From Hyphomonas atlantica corrig. (lineage in GTDB: Bacteria; Pseudomonadota; Alphaproteobacteria; Caulobacterales; Hyphomonadaceae), in the NCBI RefSeq assembly GCF_000682715.1, contig NZ_AWFH01000010.1:1-58842 (forward strand): a stretch of 58,842 nucleotides of DNA, given 5' to 3'. A program made the translations under genes and the position numbers. The notes under the pieces were generated by a model, which was not told where the DNA came from, did no database searches, and worked only from the letters and a program-made list of their open reading frames with translations. Below, piece after piece: positions 16,103 to 22,591 of this stretch (the first letter of the stretch is position 1; every line of letters begins with the position of its first letter).

Positions 16103-16908
16103 CTACCTTTCAGCGTCCTGAACTCCTTATGCAGCGCTACGGTATTGTCACGCCGGAGCAGATCGATCTGGAGGCGTTAGCGTGGTTGCTCAATGCGAGG
16201 GTCCGTTATCGCCCGCTGGATGGCTGTGAAGCGCAAATCATGGGTATCAGGGATAGGGCAATCATTACAATTGATGACCGGGGAGGCGCCGAACGTGCCC
16301 GCTTCTCGCTCGGGCATGAAATTGGACACTGGCAGTGCCACAAGAACCAGAATCTGCACTGCTCCAAAGAAGTCATCGGCTCGACCCGGGACGCTGGTTC
16401 GGCGAAGGAGTGGCAGGCTGATACTTATTCAGCTGGACTGCTTATGCCGAGATACATGTTTGAGCCTAGAGCCAAGTCTTATGATCGTCCTTCGTTTCGC
16501 TCGATCAGCGAATTAGCATCAGAGTTCCGGATAAGCCGCACAGCTACCGCGCTTCGCTTCGTCGGTACAGATCCAGTCTACTCAATCTTGATTTGCTACG
16601 GACCAAATGGCCGAAACTGGTTCCGAAAATCGAGGAACTGGCCCTCAACGTTGATCCCTGCCAGGGAGGTGGGCGCGAACTCGGACGTACTGGGTCTCCT
16701 TTTCGAGCGATGCACTGAAGCGCGCGACGCACGGCGAGAACCGGCCAGCACTTACTTCAATGGCAACGACCTTCAGGATGAGGAGGTCTTTGCCCATGCT
16801 GTGCGCACTGGAGCAAGCGATGATCCAGTTGGGCGGAGTGTCATGGTGCTGGTGGTGCCAGTCAGGAGCCGCCTGATCGAGCTCGCTGAGCGCAGAAGTG
16901 CGTGGTAA
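16099..16908 (+). CDS. ImmA/IrrE-family zinc metallopeptidase
   Basis: The 269-residue protein carries the zinc-peptidase motif HEIGH (residues 73-77, in ARFSLGHEIGHWQCH) and a downstream acidic ligand region EWQADTYSAGLLMP (from Glu104), the pattern of the ImmA/IrrE (COG2856) family. Known members cleave regulators: ImmA of ICEBs1 cuts the repressor ImmR, and IrrE/PprI of Deinococcus cuts DdrO after DNA damage. The C-terminal part (about 150-269) has no recognised domain and may be a sensor. It starts with GTG at 16099, overlapping the upstream stop, as the third gene of the sigma-unknown-peptidase operon. The natural inference is stress-triggered cleavage of one of the two partner proteins. 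Its stop (16908) directly meets the convergent gene ending at 16910. Confidence 0.85.
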   Translation: MTTFQRPELLMQRYGIVTPEQIDLEALAWLLNARVRYRPLDGCEAQIMGIRDRAIITIDDRGGAERARFSLGHEIGHWQCHKNQNLHCSKEVIGSTRDAGSAKEWQADTYSAGLLMPRYMFEPRAKSYDRPSFRSISELASEFRISRTATALRFVGTDPVYSILICYGPNGRNWFRKSRNWPSTLIPAREVGANSDVLGLLFERCTEARDARREPASTYFNGNDLQDEEVFAHAVRTGASDDPVGRSVMVLVVPVRSRLIELAERRSAW

Positions 16909-16909
16909 A

Positions 16910-17455
16910 CTAGGATGCTTTGCCGAGTGGCAGAGTACCTTGGCCATCCGGGTAGGCTCTGCGCGATTTTGAATTTGGTTTCGACGCAGGACGATCGCTC
17001 AATAGAGGTTTGAGGTCCTGAGGCGCCTTGAGATGAACAAAGCCCTTGGAAGGAGCGTAGTACAGCGCGACTTTTTTTCCAGCTTCCAGCAGGGTTTCGG
17101 CATTCGAAATCGATCCTTTCGATTCGCCGTCCCATAAGATGAAGCCATACTCTGCTGCCTCCGCCATGGCCTTGTCCTTGACCGTATAGAACGCTCTGCC
17201 TTTCAATTTTGGGTCAACGTCAACCGCTTCTACCGGCCAAGAGCCAATATTGTTCCGGCATTTGCCGGCCGAGCAAAAGACAGTGACAAACAAGTAGTGC
17301 TGGTCGGCCAAGTATGATTGCATGGCTTTGTCAGCGCCATTGGCATCACCGACCACGATCTTCAATTCCTTGCGCATCATATTCTGCAGACGCTCTCGAA
17401 TCTGGTCGTTGAGACGACTTATGTTTCGAGATCCCGAAAGGAACACCGTGCTCAT
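16910..17455 (-). CDS. SLOG-like Rossmann-fold nucleotide-binding protein
   Basis: The 181-residue protein starts MSTVFLSGSRNIS and continues with KIVVGDANGADKAMQSYLA, a Rossmann-like pattern (SGSR turn, then VVGDAxGAD) typical of the YspA/YpsA-like branch of the SLOG superfamily. Later segments GFILWDGESKGSISN and KKVALYY fit the same fold. The last 40 residues are basic and low in complexity. SLOG domains bind or process nucleotides and occur in many nucleotide-based conflict and signalling systems; the precise activity here is unknown. The ATG at 17455 overlaps the stop of the phosphoribosyltransferase gene (ATGA), so the two are coupled. The gene is convergent with the ImmA/IrrE peptidase gene. 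Confidence 0.68.
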   Translation of the reverse strand: MSTVFLSGSRNISRLNDQIRERLQNMMRKELKIVVGDANGADKAMQSYLADQHYLFVTVFCSAGKCRNNIGSWPVEAVDVDPKLKGRAFYTVKDKAMAEAAEYGFILWDGESKGSISNAETLLEAGKKVALYYAPSKGFVHLKAPQDLKPLLSDRPASKPNSKSRRAYPDGQGTLPLGKAS

Positions 17456-18045
17456 CGATTGCTTCGCGTTTTTGTCATCGTCAAAACACATACGCGTGCT
17501 GCGCCTCCTTCGGTAAGCAGTATATCAGTCGCCACGTTCAACGTCGAACCTGACCGGAAGAGATCATCAACGAGTAAAATTTGCTTTCCTTTCACTCTCT
17601 CTCCTTTGTGAAGAGATAGAGCTTTCCGAAGTAGGTCCAACCGAGCGACCGGATCAGTTATTCCTTTGAGCTCCTCATCACCGGAATTTAAGAGCAGATC
17701 GTCAAGAACGCTCACTTTTCTCCTTTTTCCAATTTCGGCAGTTATCAGCTGGACCGGCTGATAGGCGCGCTTCTTGTTTGTTGCAGGTATCGGAACCAGG
17801 GCGTCGAATCCCTCTATTCCCTTTATCTGATCAAGCAATTCCACAATTCTCGCAACAGCCCCCCGATTCTGGGCGTATTTCAGTTCATATACAAGCTGCC
17901 CCATTTCACTCCGCTTTGTGTCGTAGCGGTCTCGCCCTCCCGCATCCACGCCGAGATACTCGCTGGAAACAGTATGGATATCGAATGCCTTGCCGACCGC
18001 CCAATTACCTTCAATGCTTTCTACCATCGGGAAGGAATCCCCCAC
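17452..18045 (-). CDS. ComF-like phosphoribosyltransferase
   Basis: The 197-residue protein has the type I phosphoribosyltransferase PRPP loop ILLVDDLFRSGSTL near residues 158-171. Earlier segments, MGQLVYELKYAQNRGAV and DALVPIPATNKKRAYQPVQ, match ComF-type proteins, but the zinc-finger N-terminus of ComF is absent. The substrate is unknown. The longest start is a GTG at 18045; an ATG at 18027 with GGGGGA twelve bases upstream is an alternative that would remove six residues. It is coupled to the SLOG-like gene by an ATGA overlap; a phosphoribosyltransferase beside a SLOG nucleotide-binding protein suggests production or salvage of a nucleotide-type molecule. This stretch is visibly richer in A+T than the flanking operons, hinting at acquisition from elsewhere. 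Confidence 0.7.
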   Translation of the reverse strand: MGDSFPMVESIEGNWAVGKAFDIHTVSSEYLGVDAGGRDRYDTKRSEMGQLVYELKYAQNRGAVARIVELLDQIKGIEGFDALVPIPATNKKRAYQPVQLITAEIGKRRKVSVLDDLLLNSGDEELKGITDPVARLDLLRKALSLHKGERVKGKQILLVDDLFRSGSTLNVATDILLTEGGAARVCVLTMTKTRSNR

Positions 18046-18220
18046 TTCTATGTTGGTCGGCGACCTTAGGCTGACTCGGCAGAGCTTGTCTTTAAGTGTC
18101 GCCGAAGCGAAACTCGAACGAACATGCGTTATTACTGCCGTAGAACGCAGTTGGCCAATTCGCCCGACGTCTTCGAAAGTTTTAATGCCTTGTAATAAAA
18201 GGAATTACTAGCTTACTCTT

Positions 18221-18250
18221 TTGTTGGGTGCGCCCTCCCGCACCCAACAA
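18221..18250. repeat. Perfect 12-bp inverted repeat at the island edge
   Basis: TTGTTGGGTGCG (18221-18232) and CGCACCCAACAA (18239-18250) form a perfect 12-bp stem with a 6-base loop (CCCTCC). It lies in the 253-base gap between the phosphoribosyltransferase start and the thioesterase stop. The rest of that gap, 18046-18220, presumably holds the phosphoribosyltransferase promoter; I see no gene there. Confidence 0.75.
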
Positions 18251-18284
18251 GCCCCTGATATCCTCGCGGATTTCGGGGGCTTTT
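18249..18284 (+). terminator. Terminator-like hairpin followed by TTTT on the plus strand
   Basis: AAGCCCC (18249-18255) pairs with GGGGCTT (18276-18282), with further imperfect pairing of GATATCC and GGATTTC inside, and the plus strand continues TTTTCC. The U-run is on the plus strand although both flanking genes are on the minus strand, so it either ends an unseen plus-strand transcript from 18046-18248 or works loosely in both directions for the leftward thioesterase gene that stops at 18299. Confidence 0.55.
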
Positions 18285-18298
18285 CCTTTGGTGCCTGT

Positions 18299-18733
18299 TC
18301 AGGCGCGTTTGGCCGGGATGACCGCTACGGTAAATCGCGAAATACAGACCAGTCGACCGTCCTCATCCACGATGCGGATAGACCAGATCTGAGTTGTTCG
18401 GCCCAGCGCCTCTGGGGTTGCCTTCGCATACACGTATCCGCTCATGACCGGGCGGATATGGTTGGCATTGATTTCAAGACCGACACCGACCTGTTCACTG
18501 GAATCAAGCGTGAGGTTGGACGCAATAGAGCCAACGGTTTCTGCCAGGGCCACTGACGCGCCACCATGCAGGCGGCCGTGAGGCTGAACCGTGCGGCCAT
18601 CGACAGGCATCCTGGCAGTCAGCGAATTTTCTGTTGCGTCAATGACTTCAATCCCGAGGTGTTCAACCAGGGTAGGTGACTCGTAATGTGTGAGGGCTTG
18701 CGGTTGCGGGACCCCATTCTTCCAGATCGACAT
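18299..18733 (-). CDS. PaaI/YdiI-type hotdog thioesterase
   Basis: The 144-residue protein is a single hotdog domain with the motif HGRLHGGASVALAETVGS; Glu65 and the His56-Gly-Gly turn match the active site of the PaaI/YdiI acyl-CoA thioesterase family. It would hydrolyse a medium-chain or aromatic acyl-CoA. GGAG lies about ten bases before the ATG at 18733. The frame is open far upstream (to 19234), but that part is antisense-like shadow over the SDR gene. It is the last of three same-strand genes, 104 bases after the SDR gene stop, and probably clears CoA esters from the monooxygenase/SDR pathway (inference). Confidence 0.85.
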   Translation of the reverse strand: MSIWKNGVPQPQALTHYESPTLVEHLGIEVIDATENSLTARMPVDGRTVQPHGRLHGGASVALAETVGSIASNLTLDSSEQVGVGLEINANHIRPVMSGYVYAKATPEALGRTTQIWSIRIVDEDGRLVCISRFTVAVIPAKRA

Positions 18734-18837
18734 GTGTGATGCTCCGAAACTTGATGCTTTCGAAGCAGACTTAGCAAACAGATTCAGGCGCGTCGCCGAT
18801 GCCCCAAAGGCAAGCAGGTTGGAGGGGTGCCGTGAAT

Positions 18838-19704
18838 TCAGGCTTTGGAAGTGAGCTTGCGTTGAATGCGTTTCGTCGCGTTGGAAATGATCTTCGGATA
18901 GGATGCGGGCAGTAGACGTGCGAGCCGGTCCAAATGCTTGGCCTGCGGCGTGACAATGATACGGCACTTGCCCTTGGCAACGCCGTTGAGGATATCCATC
19001 GCCGCGGCATCCGCTGGATAAGTCAGGAATTTCTTTTCGTAGACCGACAGCACTTTCAAAGCCTGCTCGCGTTCTTCTGGCGTCATCTTTGCGAGATCTG
19101 CTTCCTTCGCTTTGGCGATGTTGGTTTTGACGCCGCCAGGGTGGACCACGACCACCTGCAGATTCGCGCCGGAAAACAGGGCGTCCGTCCGGATGGCTTC
19201 TGTAAGGCCACGGACTGCAAACTTGGTCGTGCAATAGATGGCGACGTTCGGCTGTGCGACGAGGCCATTCAGACTGGAGATATTGACGAGAATCCCTGAA
19301 CCGCTGCTTTCCAGGTGGGGCATGAAGGCGCGCGAGGCGTGCAGAACCCCCATCAGGTTGATGTCGATGACTTTCTGGATGGTTTCCAAAGGCGTGTCGG
19401 CTATGGAACGTCCGCCACCGGATATTCCGGCATTGTTGTAAAGTTGGTGGATTGCGCCAAACTTGCTGAGAATGGCATCGGGGTAGGCATAGATCGCAGC
19501 GCTGTCGGACACGTCCAGAATTTGACTGTGCAGTTGCACGCCCTCTGCGTGCAGCATCTGTTGGGTTTCATCGAGGCCGACAGGGTCAATGTCCGAAATT
19601 GCCAGACGAGCGCCGGCGCGTGCCAGTGCGAGGGCCAACTCCCGACCGATACCACTGCCGGCACCGGTGACGACGCAAGTCTTGCCTGCATATTTCTTGA
19701 TCAT
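18838..19704 (-). CDS. Short-chain dehydrogenase/reductase
   Basis: The 288-residue protein is a classical SDR: cofactor motif TGAGSGIG (residues 13-20), NNAG (90-93), the serine pair NISS (141-144) and the catalytic YCTTK (Tyr157, Lys161). A C-terminal extension of about 40 basic residues is longer than in minimal SDRs and occurs in members that act on lipid or hydrophobic substrates. Asp38 after the second strand suggests NAD preference. It lies 45 bases downstream of the monooxygenase gene on the same strand; oxidation of an alcohol to the ketone that the monooxygenase then attacks is a sensible inference. The substrate is unknown. Confidence 0.88.
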   Translation of the reverse strand: MIKKYAGKTCVVTGAGSGIGRELALALARAGARLAISDIDPVGLDETQQMLHAEGVQLHSQILDVSDSAAIYAYPDAILSKFGAIHQLYNNAGISGGGRSIADTPLETIQKVIDINLMGVLHASRAFMPHLESSGSGILVNISSLNGLVAQPNVAIYCTTKFAVRGLTEAIRTDALFSGANLQVVVVHPGGVKTNIAKAKEADLAKMTPEEREQALKVLSVYEKKFLTYPADAAAMDILNGVAKGKCRIIVTPQAKHLDRLARLLPASYPKIISNATKRIQRKLTSKA

Positions 19705-19749
19705 CTGACGTATCCTGAATGTCTTGAGCTGGATTGGCGGTTGGAATGG

Positions 19750-21225
19750 CTAGAAAAGCTCCAGGGCCGGGTCGATAACCTTGCCCCGTTTGAACAGGGC
19801 AATATCTGTCGTGTAGTCAGACGACATCTCCCACGGATAATCATCTCCCTGTTTCGGCATTGAAGCGACCGCGCGTTTGACGTAGCCGGCGCCAAAATCC
19901 ATCAAGGGCCGTGTAACGATCTCCCCTTCAGGGCGTCGAGGAATGCAGACTGTTTTGCCCTGGCGATCCATTTCCTTCAGCAGTTTGCAGAGATAGCCGC
20001 ACACCAGCCCAACTTTTAAAGTCCAGGAGGAATTGGTGTAGCCGATCGCGAAACTGTAGTTTGGGATACCGTCGAGCATCAGGCCTTTGAAAACCAGGTG
20101 ATCAGATACGTCGACCGGTTTTCCGTCTACGGTGAAGTCGATGCCGCCCATCATCTTTAGCTTCAGGCCGGTCGCAATGATGATCGCATCTGCATCTACA
20201 TGTTCGCTCGACTTCATCTGAATTCCGGCAGGTGTAAACCGTTCAATATGACCGGTCACGATAGATGCCCGCCCGGCAGAAATATCCTTGAAGAAGTCGG
20301 CATCTGGAACAGCGCAGAGCCTTTGGTCCCACGGATTGTAAGGTGGCTTGAAATGCACATCTACGGGATAGTCGGCTGGCAGATGTTGGCGGTTCAGCTT
20401 ACGGATCAGCCGTCGCGCGCGGTTAGGGAATTTCTGGCAGTACAGATAGAACCAGCGCTGTACGCGCGTGTTTTTCCAACGGGTCAGCCCATAGGCGACC
20501 TTGGGCGGCAACCATTTTTTTAACCAAAGCGCGACCTTGTCCTGTTTGGGGCGCGGCATGATATAGGTCGGGGTGCGTTGGACCTGAACGACGTGTGCAG
20601 CCCTGTCTGTCATGGAGGGCACCAGCGTGACCGCGGTGGCTCCACTTCCGATTATGGCAACGCGCTTTCCGGAATAGTCGAAGTCTTCAGGCCAGAATTG
20701 AGGGTGGATCTTCGGGCCGTGAAAGGCATCCTCATCCTCGAACGCTGGTCGGAAGCCTTCGTCATAGTCATAGTAACCGGTCGCGCCGAAAAGCCAGCGG
20801 CATTTGCGGGTCTCGCGCGCGCCGGTCTGGCTATTTTCGATTGTGACTGTCCACAACGCTTCATCACTTTCCCACGACGCGCTGACGACTTTCCGATTAT
20901 AGGAGATCCGCTCCAGCACGTTGTGCTCTTCGGCGGCTTCCTTGAGATAGGACATGATCTCCTCGGCCGATGCGAGGGCGTTCGGACTGGTCCAGGGTTT
21001 GAAGTCGTAGGAGAAGGTGTAGAGATCGGAGTCCGAGCGGATGCCTGGATATTTGAACAAGTCCCAGGTCCCGCCAAACGTCTCACGCGCTTCCACAATT
21101 TCCCAGCTCTTGCCGGGTAGTTCACGCTGCAGGTAGCACGCGCAGCCAATTCCAGAGATACCAGCGCCGATGATCAGCACATCAATCGGTTCAACAGAGA
21201 AAGCGGGATCGGTTTCAATTGGCAT
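19750..21225 (-). CDS. Flavin-containing (Baeyer-Villiger-type) monooxygenase
   Basis: The 491-residue protein has an N-terminal FAD-binding motif GAGISG (residues 20-25), the segment FGGTWDLFKYPGIRSDSD, the Baeyer-Villiger-type fingerprint FHGPKIHPQFW (168-178) and a second, NADPH-binding GSGATA motif (193-198). It would insert oxygen beside a ketone carbonyl to form an ester or lactone. The fingerprint fits the FxGxxxHxxxW pattern with Phe168, Gly170, His174 and Trp178 in place. GGAGG five bases before the ATG at 21225 decides the start over an ATG at 21237. It heads a monooxygenase-SDR-thioesterase series and is divergent from the PucR-type regulator, which probably controls it. Confidence 0.85.
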   Translation of the reverse strand: MPIETDPAFSVEPIDVLIIGAGISGIGCACYLQRELPGKSWEIVEARETFGGTWDLFKYPGIRSDSDLYTFSYDFKPWTSPNALASAEEIMSYLKEAAEEHNVLERISYNRKVVSASWESDEALWTVTIENSQTGARETRKCRWLFGATGYYDYDEGFRPAFEDEDAFHGPKIHPQFWPEDFDYSGKRVAIIGSGATAVTLVPSMTDRAAHVVQVQRTPTYIMPRPKQDKVALWLKKWLPPKVAYGLTRWKNTRVQRWFYLYCQKFPNRARRLIRKLNRQHLPADYPVDVHFKPPYNPWDQRLCAVPDADFFKDISAGRASIVTGHIERFTPAGIQMKSSEHVDADAIIIATGLKLKMMGGIDFTVDGKPVDVSDHLVFKGLMLDGIPNYSFAIGYTNSSWTLKVGLVCGYLCKLLKEMDRQGKTVCIPRRPEGEIVTRPLMDFGAGYVKRAVASMPKQGDDYPWEMSSDYTTDIALFKRGKVIDPALELF

Positions 21226-21241
21226 AGAGGCCTCCATCAGA

Positions 21242-21284
21242 CCACACGATCTATTAGTTCTGTGTGGAATGGGATGTGCACATC
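21242..21284. promoter_or_regulatory. Two palindromes between monooxygenase and PucR-type regulator genes
   Basis: The 85-base divergent gap contains CCACAC (21242-21247) and GTGTGG (21262-21267), an inverted repeat with a 14-base spacer, followed by a perfect 12-base palindrome GATGTGCACATC (21273-21284). Either could bind the regulator encoded at 21311; no binding consensus is known to me for this protein. Confidence 0.4.
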
Positions 21285-21310
21285 ATACCTTTTCGGGGTA
21301 TAGTGAGTGC

Positions 21311-22507
21311 ATGATGAACAGTTTCGATGGGCGCGTGGACGAGCTATTGCGACAAGGCGCAGAGCGTGTGCTGAAGGCGCCGCAATCCTGGCGCGATGAG
21401 GTGGGCAAGGCCGTGGTCACCGCTATCGAGTCGGACAATTTGCCCTTCGTTGAAAGCGTCATCCGGCGAGAAAACCTGATTGGCGTAATGCACTGGGCCA
21501 ATTCCATTCTGTCAGATCCGAACGGGCCGATCACACCGGTTATCTCTTCGGAATTGTACGCCATCATTCGCGAGCAAGTGCGCAAGGGAGAACTTGATAT
21601 TTCGCTGAACGGGTATCGGGTTGCGCAGAATATCACCTGGCGCCGCTGGATGCGGATCGTCTTTGACCTGACATCTGACAAACACGAGCTTCAGGCCGTT
21701 CTGGATCGTTCGGCGCGCAGCATTGGTGACTATACTGATGCGGCTTTAGCGATCCTCTCGAGATTCATCGATGCAGAACGGGCTGAACTCGCGAAAGGGG
21801 CGCCGGCTTTACAGCGAGAAGTGCTGCAACAGGTATTGAGCGGGAAATTGGGGGATCCGTTTTCCGCTGGTCAAAGGCTGGGGTATCGTTTTGATCGCAG
21901 CCACACAGTTGTTCGAATTTGGGCGATGGATGTGCAGCCTGATAGCGCCCTGGTAAACCGCGCGACAGATCAGATAGTACAGGTTCTGGGGCACGCGCCG
22001 GGGCTGCGCGTTGAGGAGGGCGAAAGCTCCATATTTCTTTGCTTTGACAAGCAGATCCAGGCTGCTGAATTGGAGTCAGAGTGTCCGGACGGCGTAATGG
22101 TGGCGATCGGACGTTTGGGGCAGGGGTTTGCCGGGTTTCTGGAAAGTGCAAACTCTGCGCGCATTGTGCGCAATATTCTCGCGGGGGCGCGGAATGGGCG
22201 ACGCGTTGCGGACCATGATCTGGTCAGGCTTCAAACAGTCTTGATCCCGGATGATGGCGCGTTCCAGCGGTTTGCGTCTGATGTCCTCGGAGACTTGCTC
22301 AGGGCGCCGGAGGATTTGAAGCGCAACCTCCTCACATATCTGAAACAGGGCTGTAATGCGGCGTATACGGCCGACCAGCTTGGCATTCACCGAAATACGC
22401 TCAATCGGCAATTGGACCGGGTGAATGATTTGCTTCCTCAGGCCTTGGGAGACGGCAACCGTATGAACATCGCTGTCGCGCTCGAAGGCTTGCTTTGGCG
22501 GCCGTAG
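21311..22507 (+). CDS. PucR/CdaR-type transcriptional regulator
   Basis: The 398-residue protein has a C-terminal PucR-type helix-turn-helix (about 335-398, LLTYLKQGCNAAYTADQLGI then HRNTLNRQLDRVNDLLP) and a central GGDEF-like region that CdaR/PucR regulators share. The N-terminal 160 residues form an all-helical segment that I cannot assign. The ATG at 21311 is immediately followed by a second ATG, either of which could be used; the longer frame to 21170 overlaps the monooxygenase gene. It is divergent from the monooxygenase operon across 85 bases with two palindromes and is most simply that operon's activator. Confidence 0.82.
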   Translation: MMNSFDGRVDELLRQGAERVLKAPQSWRDEVGKAVVTAIESDNLPFVESVIRRENLIGVMHWANSILSDPNGPITPVISSELYAIIREQVRKGELDISLNGYRVAQNITWRRWMRIVFDLTSDKHELQAVLDRSARSIGDYTDAALAILSRFIDAERAELAKGAPALQREVLQQVLSGKLGDPFSAGQRLGYRFDRSHTVVRIWAMDVQPDSALVNRATDQIVQVLGHAPGLRVEEGESSIFLCFDKQIQAAELESECPDGVMVAIGRLGQGFAGFLESANSARIVRNILAGARNGRRVADHDLVRLQTVLIPDDGAFQRFASDVLGDLLRAPEDLKRNLLTYLKQGCNAAYTADQLGIHRNTLNRQLDRVNDLLPQALGDGNRMNIAVALEGLLWRP

Positions 22508-22591
22508 GATTGGCGGTCAGGAAGGATCAATGTCGATCAGCAGTGGAGCAAGCCCACCCGTTGAGCCACGTTCTCAGGCTAGCCCTCGAAA

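Noticed and set aside
18056..18220. Possible tRNA or tmRNA at the island edge (CTCGAAC-like stretch and flanking hairpin)
   Set aside because: No acceptor stem, anticodon arm or CCA could be assembled, and no tmRNA tag-like coding stretch is present on either strand.
18734..19234. N-terminal extension of the thioesterase
   Set aside because: It overlaps the SDR gene on the same strand in another frame and is rich in Arg and Gly as shadow frames are; GGAG before 18733 marks the real start.
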